Shown here: positions 13,522-22,037 of the stretch, piece by piece
Layout: each line of letters begins with the position of its first letter
How positions within the stretch are numbered: the first letter of the stretch is position 1
NCBI RefSeq assembly: GCF_000331245.1
Contig: NZ_ANFZ01000022.1
Location: 1-36,464, forward strand
DNA length: 36,464 bases
Reading direction: 5' to 3'
DNA from: Blastomonas sp. AAP53
GTDB lineage: Bacteria; Pseudomonadota; Alphaproteobacteria; Sphingomonadales; Sphingomonadaceae
Program-made: the position numbers and the translations under genes
The notes under the pieces: model-generated
Database searches by the model: none
Told to the model about the DNA's origin: nothing
Seen by the model: only the letters and a program-made list of their open reading frames with translations

Positions 13522-14849
13522 CCGATCTGCTCAGCCTCGGACGATCCGGAATTCGGGCCTATTCGCGCTCGATGGAAGCGGTCTCGCACAACATCGCCAA
13601 CGCGGAAAACCCCGATTACGTCCGGCGCAGCGTCGAACTGACCGATGCCACGGTATCGACCTCGCTCAACCCCGACTATTTCGCACAAAGCGGCCTCAAT
13701 GGCGTACGCGTTGCCAATACGGTGCGCGCGTCCGACGAATTCATCGAAGCACAGGTGCGTCAGACCGGGGCCGCCCGCATCCGCACCGAAACGCAGCTTG
13801 CGTGGCTAGAACGGCTGGAAACCAATCTCGACAACGCCGGGTCCAATGTCGGCACCCGGCTCAATTCGTTCTTCGGACGCACCGAAGAGGTTGCCGCTGC
13901 CCCTTTCGACAACGCGCTCAAGCTCTCGTTGCTCAGCGACCTTGATGCCGTGGTTGACGCCTTTCGCCGGACATCGACCAATATCCAGCTGACTTCGGCA
14001 CAGGTCGCGCAAGGCGCCGAACTGGAAGCCAACACGCTGAATGCGGCGCTGGAAAATCTCAACAAGATCAACCTCAACATCACCCGCACCAAGGAAGGGT
14101 CCGATGCCCATGCCGGGCTGCTGGATTCGCGCGACGCGATGCTGGCGACGATCACCGAAAAGCTGAACGCCGGCATCAGCTTCGCCCCCAATGGCACCGC
14201 CACGATCACATATGGCGGCCAGCAGCTGGCAGGGGTCAATTTTGCCGCCACGGTCACTGCAGCGACCAATGTGGATGGCAGCCTTGCGCTGCAGGTCGAT
14301 GGCGTGAGCGTTGCCGTTCCCAGCGAGGGATCGCTCGCCGGGCTCAGCCGCGCCGGAGCGACTGCGCAGGGGCGGATGAACGATCTGACCACGCTTGCGC
14401 AGCAGTTCGTCGACGATATCAACGGCTGGCAGGCGCAGGGCTTTACCATGGCGGGTGCCCCTGGCGCGCCGCTGCTGTCAATGACCGGGAACATCTCCAC
14501 CTTGGCCGTGACAACCACCGATGTCGCCGCGCTGGCCGTGGCGAGCGCCGATGGAACCCCCAATGGCAACCTGCTGACCATGCCCAATCTGCGCGCGGCC
14601 GATGGGGTGGAAACGCGCTGGAACAATTTTCTGGCAGGCTTTGCCACCAATGTCGCGTCGGTGCGCAGCGAGGCCAATGCCGCCACCGCGCTGGACGAGG
14701 GCGCACGCCGGCGGCGCGATGCCATATCAGGGGTCGATCTGGACCGCGAAGCCGCCGATCTCATCCGGCTGCAGCAGGCCTATGAGGCATCGGCCCGCGT
14801 GATCCAGGTCGCCCGCGAGACGATGCAAGCCATTTTGGGCGTATTTTAA
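13518..14849 (+). CDS. flgK: Flagellar hook-associated protein 1 FlgK
   Basis: FlgK is the first hook-filament junction protein. The N-terminal axial motif EAVSHNIANAENPDYVRRSVEL (residues ~18-39) and the C-terminal helix SGVDLDREAADLIRLQQAYEASARVIQVARETM identify it. The 443 residues are shorter than the ~550 of enterobacteria, mostly through a smaller variable centre, in line with the short hook and flagellin here. It overlaps flgJ by 4 bp. FlgN is its likely export chaperone. Confidence 0.94.
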   Translation: MTDLLSLGRSGIRAYSRSMEAVSHNIANAENPDYVRRSVELTDATVSTSLNPDYFAQSGLNGVRVANTVRASDEFIEAQVRQTGAARIRTETQLAWLERLETNLDNAGSNVGTRLNSFFGRTEEVAAAPFDNALKLSLLSDLDAVVDAFRRTSTNIQLTSAQVAQGAELEANTLNAALENLNKINLNITRTKEGSDAHAGLLDSRDAMLATITEKLNAGISFAPNGTATITYGGQQLAGVNFAATVTAATNVDGSLALQVDGVSVAVPSEGSLAGLSRAGATAQGRMNDLTTLAQQFVDDINGWQAQGFTMAGAPGAPLLSMTGNISTLAVTTTDVAALAVASADGTPNGNLLTMPNLRAADGVETRWNNFLAGFATNVASVRSEANAATALDEGARRRRDAISGVDLDREAADLIRLQQAYEASARVIQVARETMQAILGVF

Positions 14850-14867
14850 GAGTCGGGATGAACAAAT

Positions 14868-15716
14868 ATGGTCCAGTCCGTTAACCGCTACCGCGCACCG
14901 GAACAGGTCAGCCTGCAGGTCCGGCTTAGCCAGCAGATCACCGACCAGCAGCTGCTGGTCAGCGGGCGCAGCCGCGTGGCCACGCCTTCCGACGATTCCA
15001 AGGCGTGGCTGGAAGCGGCCACCATTTCGCGCTTTCAGTCGGATGAGGCGGCCTGGACCAACAACCTCAGCCGCGCCGACACCCGCGCCAGCCAGGCCGA
15101 GGCGAGCCTCAACACCATCGTCAACGGCCTGATCCGGTCCCGCGAACTGTTGCTGCAGGCCAACACCGGAACCATCGCCGGGAACGATACTACCGTGCTG
15201 GCGCTGGAGGTCGAGGGCATCGCATCGGATTTCACCGATGCGCTGAATCAGCGCGACAACTTTGGCGGCCCGCTGTTCGGATCCGGAGCCCGTATCCGGA
15301 TGCCGATCGGCGAAGCGCGCTATGTCGATGCCGCGCCCAATCTTGAAGAGGTGCAGGACGATATCGAAACCGGCAGCGGACCTGCCAGGCTGTCCGATAT
15401 CATGGCCGACACGGTTGCTTCGATCCGGACGGGAACGGCGGCAGAGCGCGGCGAACAGCTGGCAGCGCTGGATGGAGCGATCGACCGGATGACGCAATTG
15501 CTCACCCGCCAGGGCGTGGTGAAGGGCTCGATCGAGTCTGCGCGCGAGGAACTGACACAGAGCAAGCTGTCGCTGGCGACACGCAAGTCCGAACTGGTGG
15601 ATGCCAATGTCACCGAGGCACTGACCCGCCTGCAGACGCTGCTGACCAACCTGCAGGCGACCCAGGCGGTCTACGCCAAGATTTCACAGCAGTCGCTGAT
15701 CGACTATCTGCGTTAA
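14868..15716 (+). CDS. flgL: Flagellar hook-associated protein 3 FlgL
   Basis: FlgL is the second junction protein, contacting the filament, and is flagellin-like at both ends. The N-terminal part shows SLQVRLSQQITDQQLLVSGRS and then VATPSDDSKAWLEAATISRF, comparable to the flagellin D1 start. The C-terminal part shows LSLATRKSELVDANVTEALTRLQTLLTNLQATQAVYAKISQQS. The 282-residue length is normal. It is the last gene of the flg operon, 18 bp after flgK. Confidence 0.93.
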   Translation: MVQSVNRYRAPEQVSLQVRLSQQITDQQLLVSGRSRVATPSDDSKAWLEAATISRFQSDEAAWTNNLSRADTRASQAEASLNTIVNGLIRSRELLLQANTGTIAGNDTTVLALEVEGIASDFTDALNQRDNFGGPLFGSGARIRMPIGEARYVDAAPNLEEVQDDIETGSGPARLSDIMADTVASIRTGTAAERGEQLAALDGAIDRMTQLLTRQGVVKGSIESAREELTQSKLSLATRKSELVDANVTEALTRLQTLLTNLQATQAVYAKISQQSLIDYLR

Positions 15717-15766
15717 CCCGCGTTAACCAACAAACGCGTGCTGTTAACCCTGTTTTGCCCTTAACC
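15712..15766 (+). promoter_or_regulatory. Clustered TTAACC motifs between flgL and motA (possible CtrA-type boxes)
   Basis: GTTAACC occurs at 15712-15718, 15722-15728 and 15743-15749, and CTTAACC at 15760-15766. CtrA of alphaproteobacteria recognises TTAA-N7-TTAA; here the closest pair has 6 bases between, so the match is incomplete. The first copy overlaps the flgL stop. A role in motA-motB transcription is inferred. Confidence 0.4.
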
Positions 15767-15798
15767 ACGACCAACAAAAGCCGTTCTACGATCTGAAC

Positions 15799-15815
15799 GG
15801 GCCGATTTTCGGCCC
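15799..15815 (+). terminator. Hairpin upstream of motA, possible flg-operon terminator
   Basis: GGGCCGA (15799-15805), loop TTT, TCGGCCC (15809-15815) form a perfect 7-bp stem. No real T run follows, so termination would be partial at best. Confidence 0.35.
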
Positions 15816-15865
15816 TCATTGCGCCAACCGTCCGGTGGGCGTGCGTCACGATCAAGGGAACCGCC

Positions 15866-16729
15866 ATGTTCGCAGTTATTGGCTTCGTCGTTCTGATTGG
15901 CATGGTTTTCGGCGGTTTCATCATCGCCGGGGGCAGCATGGGCGTGATCTTGCACGCCCTGCCGCTCGAAATGATGATCATTGGCGGGGCTGCAGCCGGT
16001 TCGATGCTGATCGGCAACTCGGGCCCGCACCTCAAGGCGATCGGTGGCGGCGTCATGACGGCCGTCAAGGGCGCCAAATACAAGAAGCAGGACTTCCTGG
16101 ACTGCATCTTCCTGGTCTCCAAGCTGATGAAGATGCTGCGCACCGAAGGACCGGTCGCGCTGGAACCGCACATCGAAGACCCCAACAGCTCGACGGTGTT
16201 TTCCGAATATCCCGTGCTGCTCAAGGACTCGACGCTGATCCACCTGATCTGCGATTCGCTGCGTCTGGTCGTCGTCTCGTCCGGCCAGCTCGATCCGCAT
16301 GCGGTCGAGGACGTCGTCGACCAGGCGATCAAGACGCATCATCATGAAGCCATAGCGCCGGCCGATGGCCTGCAGAGCCTGGCCGATGCCCTGCCCGCGC
16401 TGGGCATCGTCGCGGCCGTTCTGGGGATCGTCAAGACCATGGGCTCGATCGACAAGCCACCTGCCATTCTGGGTGAAATGATCGGTTCGGCGCTCGTTGG
16501 TACGTTCCTGGGGATTTTTCTGGCTTATGGTCTGGTGGGTCCGCTCGCCAACCGCTGCAAGCAGGTGATCGAGGCCGATGGCGCGATCTACCATGTCGCC
16601 AAGCAGATCATCATCGCGTCGCTGCACGGTCACCCGCAGCCGCTGGTGATCGAGGCCGCCCGCTCCAGCCTGGGTCATTCGAACCAGCCGACCTTCGCCG
16701 ACGTGTTCGACGGCATGCGGGGCCGCTAA
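15866..16729 (+). CDS. motA: Flagellar motor stator protein MotA
   Basis: MotA is the membrane part of the proton-driven stator and touches the rotor. The 287-residue protein has four membrane segments: residues ~1-22 (FAVIGFVVLIGMVFGGFIIAGG), ~29-50 (LPLEMMIIGGAAAGSMLIG), ~172-195 (PALGIVAAVLGIVKTMGSI) and ~205-230 (MIGSALVGTFLGIFLAYGLVGPLANR). Between helices 2 and 3 lies the large cytoplasmic loop. AAGGGA precedes the ATG. motB follows after 3 bp. This is the canonical pair, distinct from the reduced pair at 5962-7145. Confidence 0.95.
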   Translation: MFAVIGFVVLIGMVFGGFIIAGGSMGVILHALPLEMMIIGGAAAGSMLIGNSGPHLKAIGGGVMTAVKGAKYKKQDFLDCIFLVSKLMKMLRTEGPVALEPHIEDPNSSTVFSEYPVLLKDSTLIHLICDSLRLVVVSSGQLDPHAVEDVVDQAIKTHHHEAIAPADGLQSLADALPALGIVAAVLGIVKTMGSIDKPPAILGEMIGSALVGTFLGIFLAYGLVGPLANRCKQVIEADGAIYHVAKQIIIASLHGHPQPLVIEAARSSLGHSNQPTFADVFDGMRGR

Positions 16730-16732
16730 GCC

Positions 16733-17767
16733 ATGGCCGCCAAGCGCAAAGCCGATCCGGTCGAGAATGTTCGCCCGATCATCGTCAAGAAAATCATCGA
16801 AGAAGGTCATGGCGGCCATCATGGCGGCGCCTGGAAGGTGGCCTATGCCGACTTTGTGACGGCAATGATGGCGTTCTTCCTGCTGATGTGGCTGCTGGGC
16901 GCGACCGAGGAAAAGGACCGCAAGGCGATTGCCGACTATTTCGCGCCGACCATCGTCGAGCTGAAAGCGGGCAGCGCAGGCTCCAACGGCCTGTTCGGCG
17001 GGGATGCGATCATGGCAAAGGATGATTATCCCAACCGCGCCGGGCAAACCGGAACGCGCACCATCACCATTCCGCAGGATGCGACCGGGACTGCCGACGA
17101 AGCGGGCACGAGCGCCTATAGCTCGCTGACCGACGAGCAGCGCGAAGCGATGAAGAAGGTCCAGCAGCAGGCGGAGAAGGAGCAGTTCGAGAAGCTCAAG
17201 GAGCAGCTGGAAAAGCGTCTTGGGTCCAGCGAGGATCTCAAGAAGCTGATGGAGAATGTCCGTTTCACGGACACCCGCGAGGGTCTGCGCATCGATCTGG
17301 TGGACAAGGCGGACTTCAGCATGTTCGCGCGGTCGACCGACATGCTGGTGCCCAAGGCAGCCGAGCTGCTCAGCGAAGTGGCCCAGGTGGTCAACGGCAT
17401 GCCCAACCCGGTCATCATCCGCGGACACACCGATGCACTGCCTTATGCCTCTGGCAAGACGATGAACAACTGGATGCTGTCGACCGCGCGTGCCGAAGCG
17501 ACCCGCAAGGCGCTGGTGGTGGGCGGAATGAATGCCTCGCAGGTGTACAGGATCGAAGGCGTGGCCGACAAGGAGCCCTACAACCCGCGCGATCGCAACG
17601 ATCCGGCCAACCGCCGCATCTCGATCACGCTGGGGTTTGTCGGGGGACCGGCAAAGGATGGTCCGGCGGACTCGCCTTCGCGGCGGGCAGGTGGGGGACT
17701 GGGTGATCCCCTGCCCTCACGCGCGCCGCCGTCGCGTCCAATCCCCTCGCCGTTACCCAAGGGCTGA
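16733..17767 (+). CDS. motB: Flagellar motor stator protein MotB
   Basis: MotB anchors the stator to peptidoglycan and carries the proton-binding aspartate. After a charged N-terminus with a His-rich patch (GHGGHHGG), the single membrane helix reads WKVAYADFVTAMMAFFLLMWLLG, with Asp40 as the ion site. The plug/linker region includes a long charged helix (residues ~130-170). The OmpA-like domain follows, with VIIRGHTDALPYASGKTMNNWMLSTARAEATRK and RDRNDPANRRISITLGF. The last ~35 residues are a Pro/Ser/Arg-rich tail whose DNA overlaps a GC palindrome (17685-17716). That tail is probably a late read-through extension rather than a domain. Confidence 0.95.
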   Translation: MAAKRKADPVENVRPIIVKKIIEEGHGGHHGGAWKVAYADFVTAMMAFFLLMWLLGATEEKDRKAIADYFAPTIVELKAGSAGSNGLFGGDAIMAKDDYPNRAGQTGTRTITIPQDATGTADEAGTSAYSSLTDEQREAMKKVQQQAEKEQFEKLKEQLEKRLGSSEDLKKLMENVRFTDTREGLRIDLVDKADFSMFARSTDMLVPKAAELLSEVAQVVNGMPNPVIIRGHTDALPYASGKTMNNWMLSTARAEATRKALVVGGMNASQVYRIEGVADKEPYNPRDRNDPANRRISITLGFVGGPAKDGPADSPSRRAGGGLGDPLPSRAPPSRPIPSPLPKG

Positions 17768-17779
17768 TACGCCCTCGGG
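17756..17779. terminator. Possible bidirectional terminator between motB and ribH
   Basis: CCCAAGGGC (17756-17764) can pair with GCCCTCGGG (17771-17779) with one mismatch and a 6-base loop. It spans the motB stop and ends 10 bp before the ribH stop. There is no T tract, so it is a weak candidate. Confidence 0.35.
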
Positions 17780-17788
17780 AAGCGGGGA

Positions 17789-18211
17789 TCAGCTCGCGAG
17801 CCGTTCTGAAATTTCGAGCATGGCAACGGCGGCGCGCGCGGCGTCGCCGCCCTTGTCCTTCTCGTCCTTCTTGGCGCGGGTCAACGCCTGGGCTTCGTTC
17901 TCCACGGTCAGGATGCCATTGCCGATCGGCATTCCATCCAGCGTCAGCGCCATGATCGCCCGTGCGCTTTCGTTCGAGACGACTTCGAAATGATAGGTCT
18001 CGCCGCGGATGATCACGCCGATCGCGACATAGCCGTCAAACCGGCGCGTGTCGGACGCCATGGCGATGGCCGCAGGAATCTCCAGCGCGCCGGGAACCGT
18101 CAGCGTTTCATGGCTGTGGCCCGCAGCATCCAGCGCGGCGCGCGCGCCTTCGATCAGCAGATCGTTGAGATGGTCGTAGAAGCGTGCCTCCACGATGAGG
18201 AAATGCGCCAT
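17789..18211 (-). CDS. ribH: 6,7-dimethyl-8-ribityllumazine synthase RibH
   Basis: RibH condenses 5-amino-6-ribitylaminouracil with dihydroxybutanone phosphate in the next-to-last step of riboflavin synthesis. The 140-residue protein shows the family motifs [14 protein letters not shown] (residues ~39-52), [23 protein letters not shown] (residues ~59-81, with the catalytic His) and [19 protein letters not shown]. It is compact, as in alphaproteobacteria. It follows the Mla-type operon on the same strand after a 59-bp gap; no other rib genes are in the window. No FMN riboswitch is evident upstream. It may be co-transcribed with the transport genes or have its own promoter. Confidence 0.95.
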   Translation of the reverse strand: MAHFLIVEARFYDHLNDLLIEGARAALDAAGHSHETLTVPGALEIPAAIAMASDTRRFDGYVAIGVIIRGETYHFEVVSNESARAIMALTLDGMPIGNGILTVENEAQALTRAKKDEKDKGGDAARAAVAMLEISERLAS

Positions 18212-18270
18212 GTGTCTTGCCCCTATGAAATCAGGTGATGGTAGATCGGAAACTTGGAACGGCGGTGAGG

Positions 18271-18912
18271 TCAGTTCACCGCCCAGGCGGCGACCTGGGT
18301 GGCGACCGTATTGGCCGCGCGGTTGAGCGCCGCGCCCACGCTGACGGCATCGACCGTTGCAACCGGCTCGCTCGCCTCGAACCGCTGCTTGCGGAGCGGG
18401 CTGCCCGGCTTGCGGATCACCGCGTCATAGCGGACCACGACCGCGCCCATGCCCTCGTCATAACCGAAACGCTGGAGCTGCCCGGACAGCATCATGCCGC
18501 GTTCGGACCCGGTCTCGACCTGATCGAGCACCAGCCTGCCGCTCTTGGCGGCGAGCGTCTCGGCGAGCACGCCGCGGAACAGCCGCGCCGGCTTGTCCGC
18601 CCAGACCGCATCCTGGACGTAGGCAATGGCGCTGTCGCTGACCTGCACCGGCACGCGCACCTGATCGAGCGTGCGTTCGACCGTGGGCACATCGACGATG
18701 ATCGCCTCGGTCACCGATGCCAACGCCATCGATCCTGCGGTCGGTGCGGCATCGGAGGTCAGGGTGAGCAACTGCGGCGGGGCCTTGTCGCCAAAGCTGA
18801 CGCAGGCAGACAGCAGCGCCACGGTGGCTCCGGCGGCAAGCAGGGGACGGAACATCTGGGTCACACGGCTGGCTCCGGTTGTCGGCATCGCGGTCATGGC
18901 TCGCCTTCTCAC
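18271..18912 (-). CDS. ABC-type transport auxiliary lipoprotein (PqiC-like)
   Basis: This is a predicted outer-membrane lipoprotein of the PqiC/auxiliary lipoprotein family, which works with MCE proteins in lipid transport across the periplasm. The lipobox is clear: [18 protein letters not shown] gives an LSAC cleavage site near residue 37. The mature domain has the family pattern: a P-x-L-L-T-L beginning ([10 protein letters not shown]), a [45 protein letters not shown] centre and a helical end. It overlaps mlaD by 4 bp. Several in-frame ATGs lie in the N-terminal 20 residues; the third (MTQMFRP region) could be the true start. Confidence 0.85.
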   Translation of the reverse strand: MRRRAMTAMPTTGASRVTQMFRPLLAAGATVALLSACVSFGDKAPPQLLTLTSDAAPTAGSMALASVTEAIIVDVPTVERTLDQVRVPVQVSDSAIAYVQDAVWADKPARLFRGVLAETLAAKSGRLVLDQVETGSERGMMLSGQLQRFGYDEGMGAVVVRYDAVIRKPGSPLRKQRFEASEPVATVDAVSVGAALNRAANTVATQVAAWAVN

Positions 18913-19856
18913 TTCTTGGGCTTGTAGTCAGGCAGCGGGGGCGCGCCGAGCAGGCCGGTGGCGCCTTCCTGATCGATCTTCTCGGTAATCGCCGACAGCG
19001 CTCTGGCCGTCACGCGCAGGTCGCGGACCAGCGCCTCGGTCTCGGGCAAAGTGGTGGTGGAGAACTGGCGCAGGCCGGGCTTGGCCTCTTCCATCGTCTC
19101 GGTCAGCTTGGCGAGCGTCTTGTCGGTTTCCGAAAGCGTCCGCGCCAGCTGCTTGGCGAGCGGCCGCCCTTCAGAATCGAGGACATCCTTGGTCGATTGC
19201 GCGGCCATGCCCAGTTGCTCTGCTGCCACGCCCGCCTTGGTCAGCGTGACGCGCAGTTCGGCCAGCGCGGCGCGCAGCTGCGGCGCGGTGTCGGACAGCT
19301 CGCCGGTCAGCCGCCCCGAATTCCTGAGCAGCACCGAAATCGACTTCTGGTTCTCGTCGGACAGCACCTGGGTGAACCGCTCGGTCAGCGTCGCCAGCCG
19401 TTCGAGCAGCAGCGGCGCATTGTTGAGCAGTTCGCCCAGCGCGCCGGGCTTGGTGGGAATGACGGGCACGCCCTCCGGCCCCGGCTGGGTGATCGCGGGT
19501 GCACCCTGCTTTGCGCCGTCGAGCTGGATCTGCGACACGCCGGTAAAGCCCACGCCCTGGATGGTGGCGGTGGTGCCCTCGACGATCGGGACATGCGCGT
19601 CGACCTCGATGCGCACGCGCACGAACTGCGGATCCTTGGCCCACAGCGCAATCTCGGTCACCTGGCCCGAGGGCACGCCCGAGAATGCGACGACCGAACC
19701 CTTGGCGATGCCATCGACCGAGGTCTTGAAGAAGATATCGTATTTGTGGCGATCGGTCTCGCCCAGGCCCGCCAGCCAGATGACAAAAGCGGCGATGCCC
19801 GCCAGGAGCACCAGGGTGACGGTCCCCACCCAGACATGATTGGCGCGTGTTTCCAT
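18909..19856 (-). CDS. mlaD: MlaD-like MCE-domain substrate-binding protein
   Basis: This is a membrane-anchored MCE protein that binds lipid in the periplasm and sits on the MlaE/MlaF transporter. I place the start at ATG 19856 (METRANHVWVGTV, 315 aa), because the longer open frame upstream runs over mlaF. One N-terminal membrane helix spans residues ~8-30 (GTVTLVLLAGIAAFVIWLAGL). The MCE domain follows: YDIFFKTSVDGIAKGSVVAFSGVPSGQVTEI to GFTGVSQIQLDG. The C-terminal half is a long helical, coiled-coil-like region (LLERLATLTERFTQVLSDENQ...), longer than in E. coli MlaD (183 aa) and typical of Ttg2C-like proteins from this group. Upstream mlaF is 79 bp away. Confidence 0.9.
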   Translation of the reverse strand: METRANHVWVGTVTLVLLAGIAAFVIWLAGLGETDRHKYDIFFKTSVDGIAKGSVVAFSGVPSGQVTEIALWAKDPQFVRVRIEVDAHVPIVEGTTATIQGVGFTGVSQIQLDGAKQGAPAITQPGPEGVPVIPTKPGALGELLNNAPLLLERLATLTERFTQVLSDENQKSISVLLRNSGRLTGELSDTAPQLRAALAELRVTLTKAGVAAEQLGMAAQSTKDVLDSEGRPLAKQLARTLSETDKTLAKLTETMEEAKPGLRQFSTTTLPETEALVRDLRVTARALSAITEKIDQEGATGLLGAPPLPDYKPKK

Positions 19857-19935
19857 GGCTTTGGTTATGCCCCTGATGTTCTGATGCTGTCTACCGCCAA
19901 TGCGGCACGGTCGTTCCCCGGAACGTGATCTGGCG

Positions 19936-20784
19936 TCATCGCTTGAACCCCCGGCTCTGGGTCTGCGCAGGGTGCCGGTTCTTGCGCCGTTCCTCGTCGG
20001 CATGGCTGACCGCCGCAGCACGGCCGCGCGGGCCGTTGAAATATTCCTGAATCCACGGATGGTCGAGCGCCAGCAGTTCGGGGATCGTGCCGACGGCAAT
20101 CACCTGGCGATCGGCCAGCACCGCCACCCGGTCGCAAATCTCGTGCAGCGTGTCGAGGTCGTGGGTGATGAGGAACACCGTGAGGCCCAAAGTGCGCTGC
20201 AATTCGCGGGTCAGCTCGTCGAACCGCGACGCGCCGATCGGATCGAGCCCGGCGGTAGGTTCATCGAGGAACAGCACATCCGGGTCGAGCGCGAGCGCGC
20301 GGGCCAGGCCAGCGCGTTTCTTCATGCCGCCCGACAGCTCGGACGGATATTTGTCCGCTGCATCCGCCGGCAGACCAGACAGCGCAATCTTGTACAGCGC
20401 GATCTCGCGGCGCAGCCGGTGGTCGATCCGGGGATAGAATTCGGCCAGCGGCACCATCACGTTTTCCGCCACGGTCAGCGTGGAAAACAGCGCACCGCCC
20501 TGGAACAGCACGCCCCAGCGGCTGCGGATCGAGACATCCTCCTCCTCGCCGTCCAGGATCGATTCGCCCAGCACCTCGATGGTTCCGGTATCGGGCGTCT
20601 GCAGGCCGATGATCGAGCGCATCAGCACCGATTTGCCGGTGCCCGATCCGCCGACCACGCCCAGAATCTCGCCGTGGCGCACATCGAGCGACAGATTGTC
20701 GTGCACCACGTCATCGCCAAAGCTGTTGGTCAGCCCGGCAATGCGGATGGCAAATTCGCAGTCCTTGTCCCGTGCCGCGCTCAT
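19936..20784 (-). CDS. mlaF: MlaF-like ABC transporter ATP-binding protein
   Basis: This is the ATPase of the Mla-type phospholipid transporter. The 282-residue protein from ATG 20784 (MSAARDKDCEF) has a full set of nucleotide-binding motifs: Walker A GGSGTGKS (residues ~45-52), Q-loop LFQGGALFSTLTVAENV, signature LSGGMKKRAGLARALA, Walker B DVLFLDEPTAGLDP and switch His in LITHDLD. The substitution LSGGMKKR instead of LSGGQ is the MlaF/Ttg2A hallmark. The longer open frame up to 21714 is an antisense-type extension across mlaE and is rejected. It overlaps mlaE by 4 bp. The C-terminal tail is basic (RRKNRHPAQTQSRGFKR). Confidence 0.94.
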   Translation of the reverse strand: MSAARDKDCEFAIRIAGLTNSFGDDVVHDNLSLDVRHGEILGVVGGSGTGKSVLMRSIIGLQTPDTGTIEVLGESILDGEEEDVSIRSRWGVLFQGGALFSTLTVAENVMVPLAEFYPRIDHRLRREIALYKIALSGLPADAADKYPSELSGGMKKRAGLARALALDPDVLFLDEPTAGLDPIGASRFDELTRELQRTLGLTVFLITHDLDTLHEICDRVAVLADRQVIAVGTIPELLALDHPWIQEYFNGPRGRAAAVSHADEERRKNRHPAQTQSRGFKR

Positions 20785-21893
20785 CCCCAGCCGATCTCCG
20801 TGAAGAACACCGCGAAGAACGCATCGAGCACGATGACCATGAAGATCGCCTGCACCACGGCGGCGGTGGTCCGCGCGCCGACCTCCTCGGCATTGCCGCG
20901 CACCTGCATGCCCTGGTAGCAGCCGGCGAGCGCGATGATCAGGCCGAACACAGGCGCCTTGATCATGCCGACGTAGAAATCGGTGATCGGCACGACTTCC
21001 TGGATGCGCACGACAAAGGTCGCAAACGGGATTTCCAGCACGATCCAGCACAGGAACGCACCGCCCCCCATGGCGACCATCATCGCATAAAAGCCTAGCA
21101 GCGGCATCATCAGCACCGCTGCGAATACGCGCGGCAGCACAAGGGCCTCCACCGGGGACACGCCGATGGTGCGCATGGCATCGACCTCTTCGGTCAGCTT
21201 CATCGTGCCGATCTGCGCGGCAAAGGCGCTGCCCGAACGGCCTGCGACCATGATCGCGGTCATCAGCACACCCAGTTCGCGGATCGTCAGCCGCCCTACC
21301 AGATTGACCGTGAACACCTCCGCGCCAAACTGGCGCAGCTGCACCGCGCCCTGCTGCGCGATGACGATGCCGATCAGGAAACTCATCAGCCCGACGATGC
21401 CCAGCGCTGACACGCCGACCAGTTCGAAATGACGCACCGTTGCCGCCCAGCGGATTCGGCCCGGATGCGCCATCAGCGAGACCAGCGCGCGCACCAGCGC
21501 TCCGAAGAAGCTGAGCATGCCCAGCATCGAGCCGAGCGCCATCATGGTGCCGTCGCCCACACTGGCCAGCATGCGGGTGACGGCATTGGGGCGATGCGGC
21601 GGCTGCAGATCGCCCAGATCCGATTTGCCGACAGCTTCGACCAGGCGACCGCCCGATTCGCTGAGGTTGACGATTTCGCAGCCCTGATCGCGCGACAGAC
21701 GATAGACGATCCACGCGCCGACCGTGTCGATATGTCCGGTATCGGCCATATCGATCAGGCCAATCGGCTGTTCGACCTGCTTGAGCCTCTTGTCGAGTGC
21801 GGCGATCGTGGTGATGTCGAGGTTGCCGCTAAAGCGCAGCACCGCGCCGGTCTCACCGCGCTCTTCGATCGCAAAGTCGGCTGGGGCACCCAT
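20781..21893 (-). CDS. mlaE: MlaE-like permease with N-terminal STAS (MlaB-like) domain
   Basis: This is the membrane permease of the Mla-type lipid transporter. Residues ~1-95 form a STAS domain (FSGNLDITTIAALDKRLKQV and IDMADTGHIDTVGAWIVYRL), which in E. coli is the separate MlaB subunit. Residues ~120-370 are the MlaE domain: RHFELVGVSALGIVGLMSFLIG, then AQQGAVQLRQFGAEVFTVNLV, ELGVLMTAIMVAGRSGSAFAAQIGTMKLTEEVDAM and the C-terminal helices ending FFAVFFTEIGW. The total of 370 residues fits the fused form. It is the first gene of the minus-strand operon; the HAD phosphatase starts divergently 145 bp away. Confidence 0.93.
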   Translation of the reverse strand: MGAPADFAIEERGETGAVLRFSGNLDITTIAALDKRLKQVEQPIGLIDMADTGHIDTVGAWIVYRLSRDQGCEIVNLSESGGRLVEAVGKSDLGDLQPPHRPNAVTRMLASVGDGTMMALGSMLGMLSFFGALVRALVSLMAHPGRIRWAATVRHFELVGVSALGIVGLMSFLIGIVIAQQGAVQLRQFGAEVFTVNLVGRLTIRELGVLMTAIMVAGRSGSAFAAQIGTMKLTEEVDAMRTIGVSPVEALVLPRVFAAVLMMPLLGFYAMMVAMGGGAFLCWIVLEIPFATFVVRIQEVVPITDFYVGMIKAPVFGLIIALAGCYQGMQVRGNAEEVGARTTAAVVQAIFMVIVLDAFFAVFFTEIGWG

Positions 21894-22037
21894 ATCGCAG
21901 CCATCTTTGTGCGATAAACGGTGCGATCACAAGCACATTGGCGCACCATCCGTCGCAGGAGCCTCCGCCAGGCGCGACGGCAACAAGTTACACGCGCCTG
22001 CTTGTTTCGCGTCGATTTGGCCTTAAAGCTCCGGACC

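Noticed and set aside
20785-21714. Extension of the ATPase open frame to a start at 21714
   Set aside because: It lies entirely inside mlaE in another frame. The ATPase begins at ATG 20784 in a 4-bp overlap with mlaE.
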